The notes below the pieces were generated by a model. It was given only the letters and a program-made list of their open reading frames with translations. It was not told the DNA's origin and ran no database searches. From the NCBI GenBank assembly GCA_030247575.1, contig JAOTRV010000003.1, positions 124,001 to 188,000 on the forward strand: a stretch of DNA of 64,000 nucleotides, given 5' to 3'. The number at the start of each line of letters is the position of its first letter. Position 1 is the first letter of the stretch. A program made the position numbers and the translations under genes. Positions 19,383 through 26,170 of this stretch are shown in pieces. Source of the stretch: Sulfuritalea sp. (GTDB lineage: Bacteria; Pseudomonadota; Gammaproteobacteria; Burkholderiales; Rhodocyclaceae).

Positions 19383-19971
19383 GTTGCGTTTCCTTTCTGC
19401 GCGCCTCGTCCATCTCGGCCTTGACGATGGCATGGGCCTCCTTCGCCGCGGCGATGTTGCCCGCGGCGACCTTGCCGGAGAAGCGTTCGCCGATGGCCTT
19501 GATCACCGATTCGAGCCGCAGCACGCCGGCCACCGCGGCAAAGCCGCCGAGCAGAGGCACGTTGGGTACCGGCCGGCCGACGTGCTTCAGCGCCAGTTCC
19601 ATCGCCGGCACGGTGCACAGCCGTTCCTGGCGCCAGTCGCGCACCATGTCGCCGAGGCCGAGCTGGTCGAAGGTCTTGCTGGTGTTGATCAGGATGTAGC
19701 CGTCCTTCCTGAGGCCGGCGAAGACATCGACCTGGTGCAGCAGGGTCGGGTCCTGGATGATGATCGCATCGGGCTCCATGATCGGCTCGCGCAGGCGGAT
19801 CTCCCTGTCGTCGATGCGGCAGAAGGCCACCACCGGCGCCCCCATGCGCTCGGAACCGAAACTGGGAAAGGCCTGGGCGTGGCGCCCCTCGTCGAAGGCG
19901 GCCACCGACAACATCTCGGCGGCGGTCACGACCCCCTGGCCGCCGCGGCCGTGAATGCGAACCTGGAACAT
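19375..19971 (-). CDS. 2-oxoacid:acceptor oxidoreductase, gamma subunit
   Basis: A 198-residue POR gamma-type subunit. It begins MFQVRIHGRGGQGVVTAAEML, of which HGRGGQG is the family signature, and contains QAFPSFGSERMGAPVVAF. It is the first gene of the operon gamma-alpha-beta-epsilon, and its stop overlaps the alpha start by 8 bp. Promoter and regulatory sites are not obvious in the 112 bp between it and the divergent DAHP synthase gene. Confidence 0.9.
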   Translation of the reverse strand: MFQVRIHGRGGQGVVTAAEMLSVAAFDEGRHAQAFPSFGSERMGAPVVAFCRIDDREIRLREPIMEPDAIIIQDPTLLHQVDVFAGLRKDGYILINTSKTFDQLGLGDMVRDWRQERLCTVPAMELALKHVGRPVPNVPLLGGFAAVAGVLRLESVIKAIGERFSGKVAAGNIAAAKEAHAIVKAEMDEARRKETQHA

Positions 19972-20083
19972 GATTTCTCCTTGTTCTTGTGCGCTGAAAG
20001 CATACCCTTGTCGTGCCGAATTGGCGAGGCTGCCCCCGGCGCGTCCGGTAGAATCACGCCTTTACCCGCATCCAGGCCGAGAC

Positions 20084-21151
20084 ATGAAGCACATTACCGA
20101 CGACGTCCGCATCCGCGAGATCAAGGAACTTTCGCCCCCCGGGCATATCCTGCGCGAGTTTCCCACCACCGACGCGGCGGCCGAGACGACCTACGAGGCG
20201 CGCCAGGCCGTGCATCGCGTGCTGCACGGCGCCGACGGCCGTCTGGTGGTGGTGGTCGGCCCCTGCTCGATCCACGACTACGACGCGGCGATGGAATACG
20301 CGCGCAAGCTGAAGCAGGAAGCCGCGCGCCACGCCGACGACCTGCTGATCCTGATGCGGGTGTATTTCGAGAAGCCGCGCACCACCGTGGGCTGGAAAGG
20401 CCTGATCAACGATCCGCGCATGGACGGCAGTTTCAGGATCAACGACGGGCTGCGCCTGGCGCGGAAGCTCTTGTGGGAAATCAACGAGCTGGGCCTGCCC
20501 TGCGGCACCGAGTTTCTCGACACCATCACGCCGCAATACACGGCGGACCTGATCAGCTGGGGTGCGATCGGCGCACGCACCACGGAATCGCAGGTGCATC
20601 GCGAGCTGGCCTCGGGTCTTTCCTGTCCGGTCGGTTTCAAGAACGGCACCGACGGCAACATCCGCATCGCCGTCGATGCGATCAAGGCGGCGGCCAGTCC
20701 CCACCATTTCCTCTCGGTGACCAAGGCCGGCCATTCGGCCATCGTCTCGACCAACGGCAACGAGGACTGCCACGTCATCCTGCGCGGCGGCAAGGCGCCG
20801 AACTACGACGCGACGGCGGTCGATGCGGCCTGCACCGAGCTGGGCAAGTCGGGCCTCGCGGCGCGCGTCATGATCGACTTTTCGCACGCCAACAGCAGCA
20901 AGCAGTTCAAGCGCCAGCTCGACGTGGCGCGCGACGTGGCGGCGCAGATGGCGGCCGGCGAAGACCGGATTTTCGGCGTCATGATCGAGTCGCACCTCAA
21001 GGAAGGCCGCCAGGACCTGGTGCCGGGCAAGCCGCTCGAATACGGCGTCTCGGTCACCGATGCCTGCATCGGCTGGGACGACACCGTGGCGTCGCTGGAA
21101 ATCCTCGCCAAGGCGGTGAAGGAACGCCGCATCGCCCTCGCCGACCGTTAA
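20084..21151 (+). CDS. 3-deoxy-7-phosphoheptulonate (DAHP) synthase, class I AroG/F/H type
   Basis: A 355-residue enzyme condensing phosphoenolpyruvate and erythrose 4-phosphate, the first step of the shikimate pathway. Family segments are VVVVGPCSIHDYDAAMEYA, MRVYFEKPRTTVGWKGLIND, GARTTESQVHRELASGLS and MIDFSHANSSK. ATG 20084 fits the usual start (MKHITDDVRI); the frame extends upstream without conservation. Length is normal. Which feedback isozyme (Phe, Tyr or Trp) cannot be told with confidence; the general style is AroG-like. An imperfect inverted repeat begins at its stop codon. Confidence 0.93.
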   Translation: MKHITDDVRIREIKELSPPGHILREFPTTDAAAETTYEARQAVHRVLHGADGRLVVVVGPCSIHDYDAAMEYARKLKQEAARHADDLLILMRVYFEKPRTTVGWKGLINDPRMDGSFRINDGLRLARKLLWEINELGLPCGTEFLDTITPQYTADLISWGAIGARTTESQVHRELASGLSCPVGFKNGTDGNIRIAVDAIKAAASPHHFLSVTKAGHSAIVSTNGNEDCHVILRGGKAPNYDATAVDAACTELGKSGLAARVMIDFSHANSSKQFKRQLDVARDVAAQMAAGEDRIFGVMIESHLKEGRQDLVPGKPLEYGVSVTDACIGWDDTVASLEILAKAVKERRIALADR

Positions 21152-21253
21152 TGTCGCTTCCAGATCATCCGTGACTTTGTCGACTGCGCCTTGCCGTGCT
21201 GTTCGCACTGTCTGCGGCTTGTCTTCGCGTCACAAATGATCTGTAAACGAAAT
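21151..21253. repeat. 103-bp inverted-repeat element (MITE-like)
   Basis: Two 25-bp arms (21151-21175 and 21229-21253) match at 20 of 25 positions in inverted orientation. The best parts are CAGATCATCCGTGAC on the left and GTCACAAATGATCTG on the right. The 53-bp centre is not paired. The element fills the gap between the DAHP synthase stop and the glycosyltransferase gene. No target-site duplication is evident. Confidence 0.5.
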
Positions 21254-21264
21254 CGGAGTTTTGC

Positions 21265-22779
21265 ATGACCGGCCGCCTGTTCGCCGCGCTGCTGGTCCTC
21301 ACGCTGGTCTTTCGTTTCTGGCTGGCGGCGGCGTTTCCGATCACCGGCGACGAGGCCTATTTCATCTGGTGGGGCTGGAAGCCCGATTGGGGCTTCTACG
21401 ACCATCCGCCGATGATCGGCTGGTGGCTCGCGGCGCTGCTGGCGCTGGGCGACGCCGAATGGTGGCTGCGCCTGCCGGTAGTCCTGCAGCCGGCGCTGCT
21501 GGCCATGGGCGTGTACTGGGCGCTGCCGCGCCTCGTTGCCGGAGCCAGTGAAGAGCGCCGCTTGTGGGCGGCGGTGCTGGTGCTGCTGGCGCCGGTGAAT
21601 GTCTGGAACGTGTTCATCACCACCGACACGCCGCTTATCTACTTCAGCGTGCTTTCCGGCCTGGCCTGGATACGTGCTTCCCGCGACGACGCGCCGCGCT
21701 GGTATCTGCTCGCCGGACTCCTGCTGGCTGGCGCGGTGCTCTCCAAGTATTTTGCGGCGATCCTCGGTTTCGCCTATCTGGTGGATGTGCTGCGGCGGCG
21801 CAAGTCCGGCGCCTGGGCGGGGCTGTCCATCGCCTATGCCTGCACGCTGCCGGCGCTGGCCCTGATGGCATGGTGGAACAGCGGCAACTGCTGGCCGAAC
21901 TACATGTTCAACTTCGTCAATCGCCACGGCGACGCCGGCTGGTCGCTGAAGACGCCGCTGCTCTATGCCGTGACGCTGATCTATGTGCTGGGGCCGCCCG
22001 TGCTGTGGCTGGCGTGGCGCAATCGGCGCCCGGACAGCCGTGTCGCCGGCGTCGACTCTCTGCCTTTGTCGCTCGGCACCCTGGCCTGGCTGCCCTTTGC
22101 GCTGTTCGCCGGGCTCTCGCTGGTCAAGCAGATCGGGCTGCACTGGCTGCTTTCCTTCGTGCCCTTCGCCCTGATCTGGCTGGCGCTGCGCATGACGCCC
22201 GCCGGCTTGCGCCGCCTCGGCCTGTTTTTCGCCGGCTTCGCCATGCTGCACATCGCCGTGATCCTGGTCGTCTCCCGCGTGCCGCTGGAAACCTGGCAGA
22301 AGACCCGGCTCTACGACGGCATCGTGCTGAGCTTCGAGCACAAGGCGCTGGCGCGGGAACTCGAGCCGTACAGGAAGGATTGGGTGCTGGCGATGGACGG
22401 CTATTCGAATGCGGTGACGCTGGGCTACAACCTGCGCCAGTACGTCGTGGTCTTCGGCGAGGCCTCGAGCCATGCCCGGCACGACGACCTGGTGACCGAC
22501 TTCCGTGCGCTGGCGGGGCGCAATTTCCTGATCCTGAGGAAATCGGCACCGAACCTGGACGACTACCGCAATTATTTCCGCCAGGTCAGCGCGGACAGCT
22601 TCGAGGTGCGCGGCGCGCGCTTCTGGCGGGTGAAGGGCGAGGGCTTCGACTATGCGGCCTACCGCTCCGGGGTGCTGGCCGGCGTGCGGCAGAAGTACTA
22701 TGCGATTCCGGCCTGGTTGCCGCAAACTGCCTGCTACATGTGCGATCGATATTTTCCGGGGGAAGCATGCCGTCGATGA
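21265..22779 (+). CDS. ArnT/PMT-like membrane glycosyltransferase
   Basis: A 504-residue polytopic protein of the GT-C fold, using a polyprenyl-phosphate sugar donor at the periplasmic face. The first loop holds the acidic motif ITGDEAYF (Asp29, Glu30), followed by GFYDHPPMIGWW, both as in GT39/GT83 proteins. About 10-12 hydrophobic segments precede a soluble C-terminal part of about 170 residues. Codons around 258-265 are a family A repeat read in frame (RVAGVDSL), in a loop. The stop overlaps the next gene, a UbiA-type transferase that may make the lipid-linked sugar it uses (inference). Confidence 0.8.
   Translation: MTGRLFAALLVLTLVFRFWLAAAFPITGDEAYFIWWGWKPDWGFYDHPPMIGWWLAALLALGDAEWWLRLPVVLQPALLAMGVYWALPRLVAGASEERRLWAAVLVLLAPVNVWNVFITTDTPLIYFSVLSGLAWIRASRDDAPRWYLLAGLLLAGAVLSKYFAAILGFAYLVDVLRRRKSGAWAGLSIAYACTLPALALMAWWNSGNCWPNYMFNFVNRHGDAGWSLKTPLLYAVTLIYVLGPPVLWLAWRNRRPDSRVAGVDSLPLSLGTLAWLPFALFAGLSLVKQIGLHWLLSFVPFALIWLALRMTPAGLRRLGLFFAGFAMLHIAVILVVSRVPLETWQKTRLYDGIVLSFEHKALARELEPYRKDWVLAMDGYSNAVTLGYNLRQYVVVFGEASSHARHDDLVTDFRALAGRNFLILRKSAPNLDDYRNYFRQVSADSFEVRGARFWRVKGEGFDYAAYRSGVLAGVRQKYYAIPAWLPQTACYMCDRYFPGEACRR
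22037..22060 (-). repeat. Family A short repeat, copy A5 (inside glycosyltransferase gene)
   Basis: Minus strand reads GAGAGTCGACGCCGGCGACA then CGGC. It is in frame in an extramembrane loop of the glycosyltransferase. Confidence 0.65.
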
Positions 22780-23768
22780 GTCCCGACGAAGAGCCGTCCC
22801 GAGCCGGGGCCGGTCAACGCAGCGGAGTCCGCGCCAGCGGACGAACGCCCGTCACCCCCGCTTCCGGGGCGGGGGGCGGGGGGTGGGGTGCGTATGTACG
22901 CTTGCTGCGCCCGCACCAGTGGCTGAAGAATGGATTCGTCTTTGTCGGGCTGCTGTTCGGCCATGCCTGGACCGACCCGGTCAGGCTCGGGCAGGCGCTG
23001 GCCGCCTTTGCCGCCTTCTGCCTGCTGGCTTCCGCCGTGTATGTGATGAACGACCTGATCGACCGCGAGCAGGACCGGCTGCATCCGAAGAAGAAAAAAC
23101 GGCCGCTGGCGGCGGGAACGGTGAGCGGCCCGGCCGCCCTGAGCCTTGCCGCGGGGTGCCTGCTTGCCGGCGGCGCCATCGCCTGGCAGTTCGCCGGCTC
23201 GGCGCCGTGGATCTTCTTCGCCTACGTGGCGCTCAACGTCGGCTACAGCTTCGGCCTCAAGCACGTCGTCATTCTCGATGTCTTCATCATCGCCTCGGGC
23301 TTCATGCTGCGCATCCTGGCCGGCACGCTGGGGCTCGGCATCGCGCCGTCGCAATGGCTGCTGCTGTGCGGCCTGATGCTGACGCTGTTCCTCGGCTTTG
23401 CCAAGCGCCGCGCCGAACTCAACGCGCTGCCGGCCGACAGCGCCGGCCACCGCCGCGTGCTGGAACACTACACGGCGCCCATGCTCGACCAGTTCATCGG
23501 CATCGCCGCGGCCGGCACGGTCATTTCGTATGCGCTCTATACCGTCAGCGCCGAGACCGTGGCCCTGCACGGCACGCGCGCCCTGATCGCGACGGTTCCC
23601 TTCGTGCTGTACGGCATGTTGCGCTACCTGTGGCGGCTGCACACCCGCGGCGGCGGCGGCGATCCGGCGCAGGAGCTGCTGACCGATCCTCATCTGCTGG
23701 CGGCGACGGCGGGATGGCTGCTGTTGGTCGTTCTTCTTCTGGGTGGAGTTACAATGCCAAAGCCATGA
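22767..23768 (+). CDS. UbiA-family prenyltransferase (decaprenyl-phosphate phosphoribosyltransferase-like)
   Basis: A 333-residue membrane protein. The catalytic Asp-rich motif is NDLIDREQDRLHP (from about residue 95), followed by KKKKRPLAAG. LLRPHQWLKNGFVF at the start of the core is typical of enzymes that join decaprenyl phosphate and phosphoribosyl pyrophosphate, or of close relatives. Residues 1 to about 41 are encoded largely by family B repeat B3 and are rich in Gly, Ser, Arg and Pro, unlike the family. ATG 22767 has GGGGGAAG upstream; ATG 22776, overlapping the previous stop, is an alternative. The stop overlaps the next gene by 4 bp. Confidence 0.8.
   Translation: MPSMSPDEEPSRAGAGQRSGVRASGRTPVTPASGAGGGGWGAYVRLLRPHQWLKNGFVFVGLLFGHAWTDPVRLGQALAAFAAFCLLASAVYVMNDLIDREQDRLHPKKKKRPLAAGTVSGPAALSLAAGCLLAGGAIAWQFAGSAPWIFFAYVALNVGYSFGLKHVVILDVFIIASGFMLRILAGTLGLGIAPSQWLLLCGLMLTLFLGFAKRRAELNALPADSAGHRRVLEHYTAPMLDQFIGIAAAGTVISYALYTVSAETVALHGTRALIATVPFVLYGMLRYLWRLHTRGGGGDPAQELLTDPHLLAATAGWLLLVVLLLGGVTMPKP
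22795..22898. repeat. Family B repeat, copy B3 (5' end of UbiA-type gene)
   Basis: Contains the first hairpin GTCCGC-GCCA-GCGGAC, then GAACGCCCGTCACCCCC, then the second hairpin CCCCCGC/GCGGGGG and a G-rich tail. It sits in frame between the start codon and the first conserved residues of the transferase. Confidence 0.75.
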
Positions 23769-24295
23769 GTTCGATCGATCATATCCCCAATGTCGAGTTG
23801 CTCGGCGATGCCACGCCCTTCGTCGGCCGCATCCGCGAGATCATCGAGGTCATCAAGCTGTTCGAGGACTTCGAGGCGGACGAGCTGGAAGGGCTGGCGC
23901 GCTACATGCGCTGCTACCGCGCGCCGGCGGGCACCGAGATCATTCGCGAGGGCGACGATGGCGATTTCATGTTGCTGCTGCTGTCCGGCGCCGTCGAGAT
24001 CGTCAAGAAGGATGTGCGGGGGCTGCCGCAGATCATGGGCAGTGCCGGTCCGGGCAAGACCCTGGGCGAAATGTCGCTGATCGACGGCGAGCCGCGTTTT
24101 GCCAGCTGTGTTGCGCTCGACGCCGTCGAAATCGCCGTGCTGGATCGCGAAAGCCTGTCGCGCATGCTTGCCGAAGAACCGCGCGTCGGCATCAAGCTGA
24201 TGATGGAATTGCTGATGCTGCTCAATCAGCGCCTGCGCAGCGTCAGCGCGCAACTCATGGATTGCGTGGAAGCGCGGCGCTCGCGCATTCGCTAG
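23765..24295 (+). CDS. Cyclic-nucleotide-binding domain protein
   Basis: A 176-residue soluble protein consisting almost wholly of a cNMP-binding fold (residues about 35-150): GTEIIREGDDGDFMLLLLSG and TLGEMSLIDGEPR, the phosphate-binding cassette region, ending in PRFASCVA. No DNA-binding domain follows, so it is not a CRP regulator; it may act through a partner. ATG 23765 overlaps the stop of the UbiA-type gene (ATGA). It is the second protein with this fold in the window, after the kinase at 10.5-11.8 kb. Arg in EPRFAS is in the position that usually contacts the cyclic phosphate. Confidence 0.83.
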   Translation: MSSIDHIPNVELLGDATPFVGRIREIIEVIKLFEDFEADELEGLARYMRCYRAPAGTEIIREGDDGDFMLLLLSGAVEIVKKDVRGLPQIMGSAGPGKTLGEMSLIDGEPRFASCVALDAVEIAVLDRESLSRMLAEEPRVGIKLMMELLMLLNQRLRSVSAQLMDCVEARRSRIR

Positions 24296-24331
24296 CGCCC
24301 GCCTGCCGCCGCGCGCGGCTTCAGCGCGCTA
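24293..24331. terminator. Inverted repeat between convergent genes
   Basis: TAGCGC (24293-24298) and GCGCTA (24326-24331) enclose a GCCGCGCGCGGC palindrome, forming an extended GC-rich stem between the convergent cNMP-binding and FmdE-like genes. A bidirectional terminator is plausible; there is no T run. Confidence 0.4.
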
Positions 24332-24935
24332 CCGGAAGTACCGGAAACACCTCGGGATCGTCGCCGTGCTCGAGCAGCACCGAGCGCACGCGGCCCTGCC
24401 AGCATTCACGGAATTCTGCCGCTTCTTCCGGCGTGGCGCTGTCGGACAGGCACTTCTGCATCAATTCGACCGTCTGCGGCGCGAAAGGAACGCCCTGCAT
24501 CCGCGCCGCGACATCGACGGCCCGGCCGGTATCCAGCCGCGTGAAGCGAATCTCCTCGCCGACGTCGGCGGAAAAATACAGCAGCTTGCGGCGGTCGAAA
24601 CGCCCGCCGATGCCCTTGAAGCCCGTGTCATGCGTGGCGCCGGTGAGCATGGCGACGACGTTGGCGATCACGCCGGTAACGCCCGACAGCAACTCCTGGC
24701 GGAATTCGACGCGAATCCCGCCGCGTTGCGGCAAGGAATCCGGGTACAGGCTGCCCAGCGCCTTCAGCGTCATCCAGTAGGCGGCGGCGACGGTCGGGCA
24801 GGAGTGGCCGGCCAGCTTGACCGCATCGATGTAGCGGTACTCGATGCGGCCATGCTCCGCGGCGCCGAGGAACTCGGCCAGCGGATCATATACGGTCAGG
24901 CTGCGTACCTGGTCGTAGAAGGCCGGCGTCTGCAT
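24321..24935 (-). CDS. FmdE-like protein
   Basis: A 204-residue protein resembling the FmdE domain of formylmethanofuran dehydrogenase subunit E. The main sign is the AGHSCPTVAAAYWM motif with its His-x-Cys, and the later TGATHDTGFKGIG segment. In bacteria such proteins are metal-binding and occur outside methanogenesis, often with anaerobic respiration genes; the role is unknown. No C-terminal zinc finger of the fuller FmdE form is seen. It lies 10 bp downstream of the DUF2249 gene and probably shares its FNR-type promoter. Confidence 0.7.
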   Translation of the reverse strand: MQTPAFYDQVRSLTVYDPLAEFLGAAEHGRIEYRYIDAVKLAGHSCPTVAAAYWMTLKALGSLYPDSLPQRGGIRVEFRQELLSGVTGVIANVVAMLTGATHDTGFKGIGGRFDRRKLLYFSADVGEEIRFTRLDTGRAVDVAARMQGVPFAPQTVELMQKCLSDSATPEEAAEFRECWQGRVRSVLLEHGDDPEVFPVLPVAR

Positions 24936-24945
24936 CGCGTCTGTC

Positions 24946-25197
24946 CTACTTCTTCTTGACGAAGTCGATCACGATGTTGCCGGGTTCGCGCGCCTTGTAG
25001 GTGATTTCGACCGCGTCGCCGTAGCGTTGCACGAGCTGGTCGAGCAGCGGCAAGGGATCGTGGTCATTGACGAAGCGCATCGTCTCTCCGGCGCGCAACG
25101 CATCCAGCGCGCCGAAGATGGCGGCATGGCGGAAACGCTTGGCAATGCCGCGGGCGTCGAAGGGATAGATCGAATCGGGGGAGAGGTGGACGTGCAT
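24946..25197 (-). CDS. DUF2249 domain protein
   Basis: An 83-residue protein with the DUF2249 pattern, including RFVNDHDPLPLLDQL. Such domains occur singly or fused in denitrifiers and sulfur or iron metabolisers and are thought to bind a redox or metal cofactor; the function is not settled. ATG 25197 has AGGAAAT upstream; the longer frame would begin inside the promoter. First gene of a two-gene unit with the FmdE-like gene, preceded by an FNR-type box at the exact distance of a class II site. Confidence 0.75.
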   Translation of the reverse strand: MHVHLSPDSIYPFDARGIAKRFRHAAIFGALDALRAGETMRFVNDHDPLPLLDQLVQRYGDAVEITYKAREPGNIVIDFVKKK

Positions 25198-25220
25198 GGC
25201 GTGATTTCCTGTGGGTTGGG

Positions 25221-25269
25221 GCAGGTCACTATGCACTTTTGGCGATGCCGAAAAATTGATATAAATCAT
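25221..25269 (-). promoter_or_regulatory. FNR/CRP-type activator site and promoter for the DUF2249-fmdE unit
   Basis: On plus, TTGATATAAATCAT at 25256-25269 matches the FNR consensus TTGAT-N4-ATCAA with one mismatch. On minus, CATAGT (25233-25228) fits a -10 element. If transcription starts near 25221, the site is centred at about -41.5, the class II position. This predicts activation under low oxygen by FNR/ANR/DNR. The stretch is notably AT-rich against its surroundings. Confidence 0.6.
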
Positions 25270-25333
25270 TTATAAATCAAAAACTTAAAACCATACTAAT
25301 AAAGTAGGTTTTTACCCCTGCAAGGAGTTCGGA

Positions 25334-25357
25334 CACCGTGGCGCCGGCGTCTACTCC
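25334..25357 (-). repeat. Family A short repeat, copy A6
   Basis: Minus strand GGAGTAGACGCCGGCGCCAC then GGTG; intergenic, between the FNR-type promoter and the 3' end of the cobalamin adenosyltransferase gene. Confidence 0.65.
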
Positions 25358-25369
25358 TGCTTCGGGCTC

Positions 25370-26029
25370 TCAGGCGTTTTTGCCCTTTTGCCAGAGCACG
25401 TCGCCCCCGCCGGCCGCCTTGTTCAGCCAGCGGCCGAGGACGAAGAGCAGGTCGGAGAGGCGGTTGAGGTATTGCCGTCCGGCGTCGGCCACGGTTTCAT
25501 TCGCGGCCAACGCCACCGTGGCGCGTTCGGCGCGGCGGCAGACGGTGCGCGCCAGATGCGTCAAGGCGGCGGCACGCGCGGTGCTGGGCCGTCCCGAGCC
25601 GCGCATTTCACCGCCCGGAGCGGACGCAGTCCGCGAACTGTCGTCGCCCCCTTCCGCTGGAAGGGGGGCGGGGGGAAGGGGAATTCCTGCGCCCGGAAGG
25701 ATGAATTCCTTGAGCGGTCCGAGGTCGGCGTTGTAGCGGTCTATGGCGGCTTCGAGTCGTGCCGGTTGCGTCGCCTTGAGCAGCGTCGAGCCGGGGATGC
25801 ACAACTCGCCCCCCAGGTCGAACAGGTCGTGCTGGATGCCGGTGAGCAGTTCGCGCACGTCGGCCGGGATTTCCTCGCACAAAATCACGCCGATCAGCGA
25901 ATTGAGCTCGTCCACGTCGCCCATGGCGGCGATGCGCAGCGAATCCTTGCCGGTGCGGGAGCCGTCGCCGAGGCCGGTGGTGCCGGCATCACCGGTGCGG
26001 GTATAGATTTTGGAAAGTCGGTGTCCCAT
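25370..26029 (-). CDS. Cob(I)yrinic acid a,c-diamide adenosyltransferase (PduO type) with repeat insertion
   Basis: A 219-residue enzyme that transfers adenosyl from ATP to cob(I)alamin. The N-terminal ATP site is KIYTRTGDAGTTGLGDGSR; later come GGELCIPG, LARTVCRRAER and LNRLSDLLFVLGRWLN, all family hallmarks. Normal relatives run about 180-190 residues. The excess is an in-frame insertion at about residues 114-150, between FILPG and ARAAALTHLA, encoded by family B repeat B4 (111 nt, 37 codons). The insert lies in a surface loop before the RTVCRRAER helix, so activity may be kept. ATG 26029 gives the standard N-terminus. Confidence 0.9.
   Translation of the reverse strand: MGHRLSKIYTRTGDAGTTGLGDGSRTGKDSLRIAAMGDVDELNSLIGVILCEEIPADVRELLTGIQHDLFDLGGELCIPGSTLLKATQPARLEAAIDRYNADLGPLKEFILPGAGIPLPPAPLPAEGGDDSSRTASAPGGEMRGSGRPSTARAAALTHLARTVCRRAERATVALAANETVADAGRQYLNRLSDLLFVLGRWLNKAAGGGDVLWQKGKNA
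25580..25690. repeat. Family B repeat, copy B4 (inside adenosyltransferase gene)
   Basis: On plus: hairpin GCGGAC-GCA-GTCCGC, GAACTGTCGTCGCCCCC, hairpin CCCCCTTCC-GCT-GGAAGGGGG, then CGGGGGGAAGGGG. The stretch is a multiple of three and free of stops in the coding frame, so the host gene stays open. Confidence 0.82.
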
Positions 26030-26170
26030 GGTCGCCGTCAATATGTGATGCTGATTGGAATATAAGAAATGTATCGGCCCGGCAATGCAGCGGGCGTTTA
26101 TCATTGCGCATTCTACCGTTGCCGGCGCGGCTCGATTCGTGGCGGCCGAGTGATACATCTGTCGTCATTC

